Shown here in pieces: positions 34,880 to 47,436 of a stretch of DNA of 64,000 nucleotides. Origin of the DNA: Elgaria multicarinata webbii (lineage: Eukaryota > Chordata > Lepidosauria > Squamata > Anguidae); contig NC_086172.1 of the NCBI RefSeq assembly GCF_023053635.1, forward strand, positions 24,891,501 through 24,955,500, read 5' to 3'. The position numbers were made by a program, and so were the translations under genes. Positions within the stretch are counted from its first letter, which is position 1; each line of letters opens with the position of its first letter. The notes below the pieces were generated by a model. That model did no database searches, was not told the origin of the DNA, and worked only from the letters and a program-made list of their open reading frames with translations.

Positions 34880-34880
34880 G
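34786..34880 (+). repeat. Non-LTR 3' tail with (ATT)n
   Basis: GTTCCCCGCCTTGATCCAGA, GAGGCGGGTAAGAAATAAAT and a run of ATT. Same tail as at 2340 and 36197. Confidence 0.75.
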
Positions 34881-34987
34881 ACAGTATAACTGTGAAGGTT
34901 TGAGGCCTACAGAGGAAAAGTAATAAAGTCAGGCCTTAGGGGCCTAGGATTTTTCTGCTGTGAGGCGGTATCCCTGAGAGGAATAGT

Positions 34988-35299
34988 TAGGGTGACCATA
35001 TGAAAAGGAGGACAAGGCTCCTGTATTTTTAACAGAAAAGGGAATTCCAGCAGGTGTCATTTGTATATATAGAGAACCTGCTGAAATCCCCTCTTCATCA
35101 CAACAGTTAAAGCTGCAGGAGCTATACTAGAGTGACCAGATTTAAAAGAGGGCAGGGCACCTGCACCTTTAACTGTTGTGATGAAGAGGAAATTTCACCA
35201 GGTTCCCCATATATACAAATGACACCTGCAGAAATTCCCTTTTCAATACAACTGTTAAAGATACAGGAGCCCTGTCCTCCTTTTCATATGGTGACCCTA
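34988..35299. mobile_element. hAT MITE, 312 bp, fully palindromic
   Basis: TIRs TAGGGTGACCATATGAAAAG and its inverse end at 34988 and 35299. The 8-mer GGAATAGT is present on both sides (34980-34987 and 35300-35307), an exact hAT target duplication. Inside, mirrored blocks (CCTTTAACTGTTGTGATGAA and its inverse) form a nested foldback. No coding capacity; it depended on a hAT transposase elsewhere. Confidence 0.93.
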
Positions 35300-35307
35300 G
35301 GAATAGT

Positions 35308-36103
35308 TTCATTTCTCCGGTTAAGATCCATTTTCCTGGTTAAGTTTAATTTCTCCAGTTAAGTTTCATTTCTTCAAGGTTCAAACAGTACTTTCTGATT
35401 TGGGGAAGTGGGTATAAAAAAAAAGAGGAGAGAGCCAGCCAGAGAGAACAGGAAAACACAAGGAAAAAGCAGCTGGAAAAGCCTAAATGCGGGTAGAGCA
35501 AAGGATGTTTTGCAAAATTTATTTTATTTTAATGCCTTTGTATCACTTAGCTCTATTGGCTAAATATCTTTACTTGTAATTTGGTTGTTTTAATATTCCG
35601 TGTACAAAGAATAACGGACTACAAGGCATGGATGATTATTGAAAATTACTACCATAGACAAAGTCAATATTTTATTTGAACTGATAACTGCAAATTTGAA
35701 CAAGGCACAGAAATCACTTAATTACTGCAGGGGCGGAATCTGGTTTTCAGCAATGAGGATGAAGCAGTTTCTTATTATGCAGATCATTCGCAGGCCAGAT
35801 TTATCCACACCAACAATTTGAAGCCTTCTCACAATCCAGTGCCCAAGCAACTGTAACTGTCCCTCTTGTGATATGTTGGCTTTAAAAAAATACCTTGTTT
35901 GGAAAAGCGATCTCTTTGGCAACGGTATGTTCATGAATTTTTTAATGAGGTCCCTTGTATTAGTCTGAGCAGAAATGCCTTCTACATATACAGTACACCA
36001 AACATAACAGTGTCTACTCAGGTTCCTTTGCATTTTGCGAGCTGTATACCGGCAGATCCTCTTTCTTCTCTTATACACAATCAAAAAGCATAGTGACAGC
36101 ATG

Positions 36104-36145
<42 letters not shown>

Positions 36146-36190
36146 CCTGGTTATTGTCATCTGACTTTGACATTAAAAGCACGAAAACTT
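35308..36190. other. Intergenic, nothing recognised
   Basis: The minus strand opens a 138-codon frame at 35722-36138 that starts inside the CA repeat (36108-36141). I do not recognise the product and codon content is unremarkable, so it is not called a gene. Confidence 0.45.
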
Positions 36191-36196
36191 ATTGCT

Positions 36197-36238
36197 GTTC
36201 CCCGCCTCGATCAGGATGGAGAGGTGGGTAAGAAATAA

Positions 36239-36291
<53 letters not shown>
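36197..36291 (+). repeat. Non-LTR 3' tail with (ATT)n
   Basis: TGTTCCCCGCCTCGATCAGG, GAGGTGGGTAAGAAATAAAT, then a long ATT repeat; third copy of this tail. Confidence 0.8.
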
Positions 36292-36292
<1 letters not shown>

Positions 36293-36407
36293 TGGATAAT
36301 GAGTCATCAGAGAGCAACACGCCCTCCTTCACTCATTCACATGTGATATGTTTCCCTGTTTCCCAGAAGACAGCTCAGCTTTACCACTGTCAGTGCTGCC
36401 ACACCAA

Positions 36408-36548
36408 GGCCACAGCTAGACCTAAGGTTTATCCTGGGATCATCCAGGGTTTGCCCCTGCCTGAGCACTGGATCCCCTGTGTGTCACCTAGATGAACAGA
36501 TTTGACCCCTGGATGATCCAGGAATAAACCTTAGGTCCAGCTATGGCC
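36408..36548. mobile_element. Palindromic MITE, 141 bp
   Basis: GGCCACAGCTAGACCTAAGG and ATCCTGGGATCATCCAGGG on the left are mirrored by CCCTGGATGATCCAGG and CCTTAGGTCCAGCTATGGCC on the right. The arms are about 43 bp with few mismatches. Confidence 0.85.
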
Positions 36549-36555
36549 CAAGAGA

Positions 36556-37500
36556 GGCTGCTGAAATATGGTAAGAAGGGCGCTCAAAGAGGTCTAGATT
36601 TAGAACAGAGATGGGAAGTTGTTTTAGCAGATGGTGACTTGTTAAAGCTGGACCCTTAGGACCAGTTCACACAACAGAACATCACACTGGTTTTCACTGT
36701 GTGACTAGTCCCACATTTATTACATCTGGCTGCAAGGCCAAGTGACTTTCTGACTAGGATTGTGAGAAGATTACTCATTAATTCACTGGAGGTTTAGCTG
36801 AAAATTAATCTGGCCAGCAGAGGAGTGATTTAGAGAGGACAAAGTAGTATTACCCCTGATCCTGGTCATCTCAGACTACATGTGATTATTCCTCACAATT
36901 ATTAATACCCGGATAACTCACTAGGCTGATTTACACAATCAAGCAACCCACTATGGCTTATTTAAGTGTGTGCCAGTGGCCATTTTTAATATTCCAGCCA
37001 CAACTGTGTCTTGTTGTGCAGTCTGAACCTGGGAACCATGGGTTATGTGAAGGTTAAATAACAAGCCATATGTTCTGAAAGGGCTGTTTAATGCTTGGAA
37101 AATCAATGGTCCCTGGGTTTGGACACAACATCTCATTACTGTGGCTTGAATATTACCAGGATGGCCTAACTTAAATAAGACACAATGCACTGCAACAGTT
37201 TTGCAAACCTGGTCACTGACTCTAGCATGTTTCCGGATGGAGGGCTCTTGGAACTACCAGTCAAAATGCATTATGAAGCTATTCCTTCTTTCCTTCCTTA
37301 ATATTTTTGTTGTGTGTGAAGAAGTGGTGGAAAAACATGGGAGGCAGGTTAAAGATGGAAGGTGATATCATCTGGACCCTCCCCTGCTTAGATATTTAAT
37401 TTAATTTAGTGGTATAGAAATATTATAAGTATATAAAATAAATCAATTTGCTTAAAAAAGAGAGGGTTGATAATAATGGCGGTGTGAAAAAAAAGTTTTC
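36556..37500. other. Intergenic with a loose inverted repeat
   Basis: Around 36945-37190, GGCTTATTTAAGTGTGTGCC and GGCCTAACTTAAATAAGACA are inverted relatives about 190 bp apart, probably another decayed MITE. No gene is seen. Confidence 0.4.
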
Positions 37501-37504
37501 ATTT

Positions 37505-37835
37505 AAACGGCTCCATCCAACTAGTGTTTTATGGCACACTCGTTACTGGGCACTCACGGAATTTTCACAGGTCCCTCACATGACGTGGTCTGCCTCCTGT
37601 GCCCCTTCCACCCCTTCTGGCCTTCCTTGCGCCACAAGAAAAACCACAGAAAGTCCAAAATAGTTTAAAAACTGGAAGTTGCTGCTCTCTCCTGCCGTGT
37701 GCAGGAGAAGCAGCGTGATTAGAACGCCCGACTGAATGGCCCTCGTACTCGTTGTTTACATCCTGTTTTGAAACAGGAAGTAATGGAGCAACAGAACCAG
37801 GAGTGGAGAAGCGAAGGTAGGGAGCGTGGTTTCCC
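37505..37835. repeat. Dispersed element, copy 1
   Basis: GGCACTCACGGAATT, TCACATGACGTGGTCTGCCTC, CTTCCTTGCGCCACAAG, TCTCTCCTGCCGTGTGCAGG and GAAGCGAAGGTAGGGAGCGTG occur in this order and in inverse order at 48180-48487. Probably a non-autonomous DNA element; the ends are unclear. Confidence 0.7.
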
Positions 37836-40415
37836 ACTTGTGATGGAGATGAATGACTTAAAAAAAGAAATCCATGGTGTAAGGTTAAGACCTTCCTAGC
37901 CCTATTCAAACATCTGAGTAGAATGAACATATGGAAGGGAGAAACATGGCTGCTGGCCCAGCACCTAACTTCCACAAGCTCATCCTAAATTGTCTACATG
38001 TGAACAATCTACACACACAATATTGCATTATTTTACTCCGCAGGTTCAAGACCCACCCTCATCACTGTGTGTCCCACCTCCCCATTTTGAAAGCTACTTT
38101 GATATGGATTTGCATCACATCAAGTAAAATAAAAATGCTACGGTTCTCCTTTCCTATCTGATACATTACGAAATTGTCCACATGCTGCAACAGCTGGTTT
38201 TTTTTATAGGCATTATTCCACATCTGAAAGTCTGAGGAAATCATTCCAAGAATACATTCTACTCTCTCCCTTCCTCCTCTGCAATTGCCTTCTCCCCAGA
38301 GAACTCTTGTAATTAAGGCATTAATTATTGTAGTTACTATACAGGTACCTATGACTCATTCTAAATCAGTTTCAACCTCTTTTAAGTAACCCAGTTATTG
38401 GTTTAATTTAAATCCCCTTTGAAGACTTCATAAACATAGTTCTTGATTTTCATTTTTGATCTCTGTTAACTACCATGTAATGTGTGCATGTCTGAACAAT
38501 GTGCTAACACACTAACTTATCAGTTCCGCAACTCAAAAACTATATTGTGTGGCTATTATACCTTATATGGGAGAGAGTTTCTTCAGTGTGTTATGCTATG
38601 ATAAAGGCATTGTTGCTTCTGCACCCCATCCCTTACCTCTTCCTAGTGGATTAGATCCAGATTTAGGAATGTACAGATGGGCTAGTCAAAATGGGCTTGC
38701 TTGCCTGCTCTCCTTGTCCCCATGGCATCCCCTCCAGCCCATTGAAAACGCTACACATATTGTTAAAGGATAACAATATGTGTAGCGCTGAACGAGGTAG
38801 GATGTGGTGTGGACTGCTGAGAAGGGGAGGATCCCAGAAAATTGGACTGAATTTCTCCGACCTGCTCCACAGCCAATCCATTCAGGATGAACTCCTGACC
38901 CTTTGCATAACATTTTCGGTAGGTGGGGGGAACAACTCCGGAGCTGCTGGGATGTCCACTTCCTCCAGCTCCGCTACAACAAGATCAAACCCACTGAAGC
39001 AAACCCAATCTTGGATAAAAAGGTTTGACAAGTTTTTGTAGTGTCTCAAAACCTGCAATATCGATTAGACCAGGGACCAGTAGAAGAACAGAAGAAATAA
39101 TTGTGATCTCCACAGTCAACTATACCTCTTATTAACCTCACTAATATCAAATTACTATATGTTTCCAATGCAAAGGTGAATTTATATGAATTTTGTTTAA
39201 GATTTATTTTTCGTTGTGGGTGCAAAAATATATGGATCTTTAAATTTCCACTATTTTAGTTTTGCCAGGAACTTAAAGAAAAGTTAGGAGGAAATTATCT
39301 TGGGCAGGGGTGGGGGGGAGATGACAGTTGGTCCTCCATGGAAAACCTATGGGCTGAGGGAAAAATCTGCACAATGATATTTTCCCTCTTAATAGCCTTT
39401 GGGGCTAGAAACATTTTCCCCTTTAAGATTCACAAGATCCTGAAAGTGACTAGTTTCTACACAAGATATCCAAAGTCTTTTGTTTGCACATTTCTAAACG
39501 CCCTCATATAAGAAAACCTTTTTATATGGTGTTGGAAGTATGCAACTTTGTTTAACAGTGAGCAATGTAGAATAGTTCCTTTGGAATTTGAACTCCAATT
39601 ATGTTAGCTGAACTGCAGCGTGTGCATAATCTCAGAGGGCTATTTATTTATTTTATACCAATCTGTTTCTTGTCAGTACTTACAGCATTTTTAAACAAAA
39701 AGATTAATTGGGGCACTCACTAGCAATTCATAGTACAGGAGAGTAACAACTAATTTAGAACAGCTATTCAGCTATATGCATAAGTGAGGAAGACATTATT
39801 TAGGCAACCGGTTGGTATTTTAAAAAGCCACACACCCAATGTAGCAATGTGGAAAGACTAGTATAAGATGCATTACGAATATGGCTATATATACTCTGTA
39901 AATGCCAGTCTTTATTCCTCAATCACTGTTCCAAAAGAAAAAAAGCTGAACAGCAACAAAACCTTCTAAAATGTTATCAGAGCGCTCCATGAATTTAACT
40001 GCATTTTTGACAAAATGCCAACAACAGGAACCATCCTCCCCTCCTCCGGAGGAGGAATCAGCAGTTATTTCTCACCAGTTTCCATTAACTGCTTGTATTA
40101 TTTGCATGCTCACATGAGCAAACTGAGTGAGTCATGTCAGCGAAAGACTTGGTACAACCAATTTTAGGAGGAGACTGCATTGTAAAAAATAAAAACAAAA
40201 CCCTGCTTTATCTTTCAGAAGATAGTAGCGGCAAGGGAGAGGTATGAGAAGGCAATACATGAAGTGTTTTCCTTCCCCAATACAGAGTTTGTTTAAAAAA
40301 TTATAATGTTCCAATTCAAAGTCTTGGCAACGAACACTTCTGTTTTTGTTTCTGCTTTACAGGTCCTAATTGAATTTCTTGTATTTGGGACTAGAATGTT
40401 TTTATGTTTTTAAAA
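37836..40415. other. Intergenic, no recognised gene
   Basis: Only the small hairpin at 38749-38787 stands out. Confidence 0.45.
38749..38787. repeat. Perfect hairpin, 17-bp stem
   Basis: CGCTACACATATTGTTA (38749-38765) is the exact inverse of TAACAATATGTGTAGCG (38771-38787), with loop AAGGA. Confidence 0.9.
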
Positions 40416-40419
40416 TTCC

Positions 40420-40452
40420 CACTGATGAAGACCACGTGGGTCAAAACGCGTT
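40420..40452 (+). ncRNA. Hammerhead-like motif (probably inactive)
   Basis: CACTGATGAAGACCACGTGG followed by GTCAAAACGCGTTT resembles the hammerhead core CUGAUGA, stem II, GAAAC, as found in Penelope-like retroelements. GACC/GGGTC can pair as stem II. The expected GAAA is replaced by AAAA, so the key G12 is absent and cleavage is unlikely. No cleavage-site partner was identified, and chance similarity remains possible. Confidence 0.4.
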
Positions 40453-40459
40453 TGGATTA

Positions 40460-43400
40460 ATTGTATGCTTCATGTTTGTGGACTATTTAGTTTATATTTT
40501 AATCGTATGTATTTGTTAAATGATTAAATACTTTTATGGACAAATTATTTTATTTTATATAGCTCCATTTGAATTTTGAACATTGTTCCATATCAGTTTC
40601 CTTAAACCCTTTTCCAGATTGGTTTAAGAAAACACTTTTTTATAATATTGGTGTTTGTCTGGGCATCTCCTTTCCCTACGTTTTCCCCTTGCACATCAGC
40701 ACTGACCCCATAGTAGAACTGAAACCATTCTGCTGGGGTGTGTGTGATATTGGCTCCCCACCCATCTGTGCACCCCAGTAGCCATTTTACAGTGGACTGA
40801 AGGATTGTCCTGCCCAGTGTTCAGGAGTCTTGTTCAGCTTTGCTGTGCCTCCTTTGTTTTCTCTTTATGCTTCAGAAATCTCTCCTCCTTCGCTAGTGAT
40901 AAAATATTAGTTTTATGGTCATCATTAAGAAATTAGGTGAAAAACAGCCTCCCCCGTTGCACACACATTGGGAGGCAAAGTTGGCGCCATGTTGGTCGTA
41001 CTTCCGCTGGCAGGCAAAGATGCCCTCAGTGGAAGCCTATTGCAGAAGAAGTGTTTTAATCGGCTTGATGCTGTTTATATCGTTCGTTGATGTGTGGCTT
41101 AAGATCTGTTTTTAATTCATTTGGTTTTTATGACATGTTTTAATATAGATTTTGTTTTTAATCTGTGTTACATTGTTAGCTGCCTTGAGCGCCATTTTCC
41201 TGCTAGCACAGCAGGAATTAGGGGTTCCAGGGAACATAATGGAAATGAAGGACAACGTCTATTACCATAATGGGGCAGTTCAGTGGAGCTCCCAGAAGAG
41301 AGCAACACTGACCTGCCACACTCCAGAAATGAGCAATGCTCATTTCCAGGCTTTTAAAATAATTGTGGATTCCTGCTGCTCTAGAACATTTGAACATGTT
41401 CAACTGTAAAAAATCACAGTTGCACATGTTCAAAATGATCTGTGTATCAGATTGGGAAATATTTAGGGTGGAAACTTGTGAAATGAAAGCCCTGTATGAT
41501 AAGCTGTAAAATCATACAATCCTGAGAAAGTGGACGTATAACAAGATATCACTCATAATTCCCTAAGCGTTGGTGTAAACCCCGTTATTATACATTTTCT
41601 TAATCCCCTTTAAAAATACAACTTTTTTGTACTTGAGTATTCTTTTGAAAGTTTTATAGTTTTTGAGTAAATCACGGTTAAACGTCACATATAACCAATG
41701 TTAACACTGATTTTATACGTTCAAATGAAATTATCTCAAAAACTAATGGAGTTAACAAAAATGTGTAATTACAAAAAGTATTTGTCATTAAATTGGAAAC
41801 ATTTCAGAAAAAAATCATCTCTGTAGCGTAAATGGATGAGAAGTTATGCATATTTAAATGTGGCAACTACATAATAGGACGGCAGCCATATTGATGATGT
41901 CATCACACAGCCCCCCCCCCAAACCACTGGAATTTTGTAAGACTCACTTTTCTAAGACACTTATGTCATATATAAACAAAAAATATTCACTAAGCTTTTG
42001 CACTCGCTGAGGTAAATAAATCGTGCCTGGCTCTGGGACTACCAAGGGAAGCACTCATCCAAAAACCAGCAGCAAGGAAGAGACATAGAGCAGGACCACC
42101 TCTGTTTGGGACCTCATCGGAGACGGGAACCAAAGTGGCAAAACTTCAAGGTTCCAGTTATTCTAGGGGCACTGGGGACATAGATGCACCACTGTGGCTC
42201 TTTCTCCATTGGTGGAAGGCTGGGGGGGAGGGTCTAAAGCTGGGTGGGGGACAGGATTGGTCCTAGGAATAATCCGGAGGGCTGGTTGACACCAGGGGGT
42301 GGGCCCCGGAAGCCCTTCCTCCTGCCTAAGCCCCACCTCCTGACCACATTGGGCCCATTTTGCAGTTCTTACGGTCATCTTCAGCATATACAAAAGTGGG
42401 ATTGTAGCCTACTCTTGTTTGTGACTGAAGCTGGTGTTTTATACTGGAATGTTTCACTTTTTAAAATCTGTTTATATGTGTATATGTTTATACATTTTAA
42501 ATCCATACTATTTTAAATTTTTGATTTTTTTTTTTAAAAAAAACCTATAAAAATGTATACGCTGGATGTGCTTCTAGGGGGTTGTTTTTGTTTTGGGCAT
42601 GCCGTATCATGCACACTGCATCACCTGCACATCGGCTGATGCAGAGCTATCTTGTGGTGGAGACCTAGGGCATGTCTGCATGAAGGGTTTGCCCTGGGGT
42701 GGCTTCACAGTCGCGGCACATCATCTACATGATGAAGCCACCATTGCAAAGCCATCTGAGTGCAAACCCTGGAAACTCCGCTCCAAAAAAGTCAGGCACT
42801 TTTTTTGGCAGCGGAGCTCATGGCACCCCCTGATTGGTCGCCATGGGAGGACACGCACCTGTAAAAGTAAAAAATAAATAAAAATGGGGTGAGGAGAGGA
42901 ATGAGGCTGTTCCTCCCCCCTTTTTAAATAAATTTTTATCTGTATCTCTGCAGCTGCGCAGATACAGATAATAAAAATAAGAAATGGGGGGCAGAGGAAC
43001 GGGCAGCCAGAGGGAGAAGAGGTGATTCGCCCCAGTCCCTGCCCTCTCTCTTCACGTCCTCCCTCTGACTGACTGTTCCTCCCCCCCATTACCACCACCA
43101 CCCCGGTCTCTCCTAGGAAATGTTGGAGAAGCTCAGCAGGTCCACCAGTCAGAAGATCCCTCTTTCTTCAGGTAATGGACGCCATCATTCCCTTGAGGTG
43201 CATTGTGGGGGTGGGCGGGGAATGACATTCCTTCCCAGTAATCAGGGATTAGGCAGTGGGAGATGAATTATATACAGGCAGCAGGGAAACGTAGATTTTC
43301 AGGATAGCAAACAAAACATGACGGGAAACAAAATGGTAAAAACAGAAAGGAGAAAGGCACGGGGAAGAAAAGCAAATCCCTTGTGAAAAAGAACAGTTGT

Positions 43401-44555
43401 CCCAATGGCCTGCGTCCTGCGCCTCACTCTACATGAGGTCCTCACCATGGAGCTACCGAGAGATGGTGTCAACCAGCAGGTAAATTCTTTTTGAGCTCAT
43501 CAGCTCTGTGTAAATGCCCCTTGAGAGCCTGCAGGTCTTGATTCCTTCTCTCAGGCATCGTCATCAGAGGGATCCCCAAAAATCTATGAGTGTCCAGTAA
43601 TCAGCGTGCTATAAAATGCTCGTCTGATGACGCTTTAAGAAACAGGCAAAAGGTTCTTTACACTCTTAGCTCTCTGCATACAATCACTTCATATGCAGAG
43701 CATTGCGGACCAGCTGCATAACTAAGTCCTGGTTTGATCAAGCTTAAAACCAAGGAGTATTGATCCCTTGTTTAATTCCTTCATTTTTCACCATTAATTA
43801 GCTGCAAAGGCAAAAGCAAGCTAAGGGTTTCAGAAGATTATGGAACAGTTGTTCAAATAAAATAGGCAGAAAGGTTCCTTCAATACACACTTAGCTACTG
43901 CAGAGATTGTGAGGCACTCAGAAGCTATAATAATGAAGGCTATATATAATGAATGACAGAGAGAAGTGGTTATTATAAACTTGAGGTCAAAGACTATCTT
44001 ATTATTAATCTTTGTAAGCCACTCTGTGAGGCTTTTTGGCGGAAAAGCAGAGTAACAATACTGTAAATAGATAAACGAATTAAAGATTCCCAAATGTTTA
44101 GTTGCATGAAATTTGTAGGCAGGTTGCGAGACTGCCAGTGATTCCTCTTGCGGATAAATGCAGTGCATGTGGGATTCACGTCTGGATCAGGGATTGAAAT
44201 GGCAGGTGGTTCTTAGACAAAGAGAAAATTTGCGTACTCTCCCATGCTAGACATATTGAGTACCTTCCACTGAAAGTGTAATAGGTGTCAATTCAATATA
44301 GACAACTGAATGGTTCTATTAATATAAAAGATTGGGAACCAATAGAATAGAAATTACATATGATAAAGAAAGTAGCTTCAGCTCTTTTTTAGCACTAGGG
44401 GTGATATGTCCCTGGGGCCAAAAGTTCTGCACACTTATTTTTGCTGATGACAGTGTGTGCCATTTTGCCACGTGATCCTGTTCATAGGACCCAGTGGGTT
44501 AATTTAAATTATTAGTGGATAAATTCACCTGTGAATACAGACCTACCGGAGGGGG
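40460..44555. other. Intergenic, no recognised gene
   Basis: A weak non-LTR tail lies at about 43995-44070 (TTTGTAAGCCACTCTGTGAG). Otherwise I see only short frames and a pure C run near 41909-41920. Confidence 0.45.
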
Positions 44556-44556
44556 A

Positions 44557-44940
44557 GACTAAGAGCTTTATCACACCAGCGTTATACTGTGCAATCACTG
44601 TGAATTGCGTGCAAAAGACTCCGAAGTTTTCCAGTTTATAATCTGCTTTGACTGTGAAGTACTCCCATGCATCCTGCTTTAATTGTGCTATAAAGGGAAA
44701 AGAATCGAGGTATTTAGCTACTAGATTTCAAGCGAATCGTTTGTTGTTTTCCGAGTGGCCACTGGGGGCGCAGGATCATGTTTAAAGAAAAATTAAACAA
44801 ATGCTTACATCTGCGTAAGTTTTAAAGATAAAGACATCAAAATTGGCACAGTAATAGATATTGAGGAGAGCTTTAAGCATACCAAATTTGAATCGGATTG
44901 GGTCATCCGTTGATTTTTTTAATGATTTTTTACATTTCCC
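44557..44940 (+). repeat. Repeat related to 22145-22450, sense copy
   Basis: GCGTTATACTGTGCAATCAC, TAATCTGCTTTGACTGTGAA, CATGCATCCTGCTTTAATTG, and then a 150-bp unit (ACAAATGCTTACATCTGCGT, AGATAAAGACATCAAAATTG) are in the same order as the complement of 22145-22450. Confidence 0.75.
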
Positions 44941-46232
44941 TCCTTAAACCCATTTCCTGGTATGCAAAGGATGTTAGGAGCACTGCCGCCTGGGGTGTGA
45001 TTTAGCTAACAACAACAACAACGGCAACAGCTTAGCACTGTAGGGGATAATTCGAGGGAAACAGGTACGTGGGATGAAGCTATAATATCCAACAGGGAAA
45101 TGATGTGGCAACTTTGGAGGCCTTGAAGAACCGAGATCTGTAAAGTGATCTTTTTCCTTAAGGTTCTACAGAGCCCTTGCAATTTTGTCAGCAGAGGCAT
45201 AGACTGTTCTGAGCTTCCAAAAAGGAGTGAAAACAAAGCAACAAAGAAGCACTACAACCGCCCCCAATTAGGGATAAGTGAGTATGAGTGAGTCACACCG
45301 ATTCTGGACTGTTTTCCTTCTCTGCGTGCATATTCTAAAGATTCTCCCAACAGTAGCTTTGCAGGAATAGAATCATATTTGTGCAGAGCTCAGAATAGCA
45401 AAAGAATACAAATAAATGCTGAAGAAAGGCTGCAGCTTTTCCAAAGGTCCTGAAGTAGTGCATTTACCCATTGTTTGATGCCTTTTCTCTTTTTGCAGCC
45501 ATTATCATGACTTGAGGTGACAGTGCAAGCCACCCAAGGATATCTGAAAATATAAATATCAGCATATTTCTTTGACATCGTTGGAGGCTAAAATCTATTG
45601 GGCGTGAAGTGACGCCAACGCCTCTCTTGTTGCTTGGATATATTAGAATTCCTGGATGGATATTCAACTGTAATTCGGATCGCAGCAGGGGAGAAGCCAC
45701 TGTGCAGCAGTAGAGCTGAAAAGCTTAAATTGCCTTAAAGGATTATCTGGAACAAACAAGATAAATGTAATCACTCCCTTACATCTGACTAAACTCTTGC
45801 ACAAGCAAAACGATCAACTGTACAGTTCAAGGAACTACAAATCTGCAGTTCACTGCACATTTCGGTAAGAGGGGAAGTATGAACCTACTGCTGCAGCTTT
45901 TTGGCAAATAGGATCGAGTGGAAAAGATGATAGGAATATCTGGCTGTAGAAGTATCATAGCTAACACACTGTGCCTTCGAAACTGAACGAAGCAGCATTC
46001 CTCTGGTAGGGCCTAAGCTCTTCCCATTCTTTCTCCAAAGCCTTTGAGGTGGTGGCTGTTGGATATTCAGGATGATGGAAATGGTTTCCTTGGGCAGGAT
46101 TGGTGGATGGGTTCAATTTTCATAGGGAGGGTCAAATTAATTTATAAGAAAAGGTTGTGAACCAACAACTCAAATTGAAGGATAAGACTGGAGGTGTGTG
46201 GGAGAATAGACTGCCTTGCCCTGTGGCGTACA

Positions 46233-46377
46233 GTGTAACTCAGCCTTCCCCAACCTGTGCCCTACAGATAGTTTGTGCTTCAGCTCCCATCAGCCCCAAC
46301 CAGCATGAGCAATGGTCAGGAACACTGGGAATTGTAGCCCAAAGAATCTGAAGGGCACCACTTTGGGGAAGGCTGAC
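46233..46377. mobile_element. Palindromic MITE (CCCTCCAGA family)
   Basis: CAGCCTTCCCCAACCTGTGC on the left is mirrored by CACTTTGGGGAAGGCTG on the right, with GCTCCCATCAGCCCCAACCA in the core. Confidence 0.8.
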
Positions 46378-46725
46378 ATAACTGAATTCAGTTTTCCAGC
46401 TGTGGTTTTATCAGTTTCAAGCAGATCCATTTTATTACTTTCTGTGACTTGTCTAGATCGTTGTTTATAGTCACTCCTTCCATTAGCAAACTCAGGTGGT
46501 GAGTGCCAACAGGATTGTAATCTGGACACCGTAGCCAGGATTAGGGTAGACTGATAGCAAAGTCTGCCCAGTGCTCAATGCCAGGAATTATCCAGGGCTG
46601 GCCAGTGGTGGATCATATCCCTAAGTGCAGAGCCCAGAGATGTACTACAGCCTCCAGGGCTCCTTGCGTTTCATAAGCCCTCTTCCCATACACTGAACAC
46701 CCATTAAAACAACAGGCATCTTGCT

Positions 46726-47045
46726 TAGGGTGACCATATGAAAAGGAGGACAGGGTTCCTGTATCTTTAAGAGTTGTATTGAAAAGGGAATTTCAGCAGG
46801 TGTGATTTGTATATATGGAGAACCTGGCAAAATTTTCTCTTCATCACAACAGTTAAAGCTGCAGGTGCCCTGCCCTCTTTTAAATCTGGTCACTCTAGTA
46901 TAGCTCCTGCAGCTTTAATGGTTGTGATGAACAGGGAATTTCACCAGGTTCTCCATATATACAAATGACAACTATTGAAATTCCCTTTTCTATGCAACTG
47001 TTAAAGATGCAGGAGCTCTGTCCTCCTTTTCATATGGTCATCCTA
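46726..47045. mobile_element. hAT MITE, 320 bp, same family as 34988
   Basis: TAGGGTGACCATATGAAAAG starts at 46726; the inverse ends TCATCCTA at 47045. ATCTTGCT flanks both sides (46718-46725 and 47046-47053), an exact 8-bp duplication. Internal foldback blocks match the copy at 34988-35299. Confidence 0.93.
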
Positions 47046-47386
47046 ATCTTGCTAGTATAGAATGCTTATATAGAAGATGGCTATATGGAAAATGAATTGA
47101 TAACGTTCTGTTTCAAAATGCCTGTCAGAATGAGTTTTTTTTTTTCCAGAAGAAATCATACTTGGGCGGTGCTTCCTGACCCCCAAATGCAAAATCCCAT
47201 GTTCCTCAATATGGCAAATAGATAGTTTGGCAATTTATACATCCCTTCACATGGAGAAAATAATAATAATAATGAACTCTTAATCTTGACATGTGCTCAT
47301 CTAAGCCAAACAGTAAAATACAAGGATGTGAAATTGTATTTATAGCATGTATTTGCATCTTTGTCTAGATAATTAAGCATCTAAGG

Positions 47387-47391
<5 letters not shown>

Positions 47392-47434
<43 letters not shown>
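47392..47434. repeat. (TG)n microsatellite
   Basis: An uninterrupted TG repeat of about 21 units. Confidence 0.95.

Positions 47435-47436
<2 letters not shown>

Noticed and set aside
35722-36138. 138-codon minus-strand frame
   Set aside because: Starts inside a CA/GT repeat (poly Cys-Val) and shows no family resemblance or splice context.
43590-43640. Possible third copy of the 37505/48180 element
   Set aside because: Only a short AGCGTGCTATAAAATGCTCG stretch agrees; too little to support.
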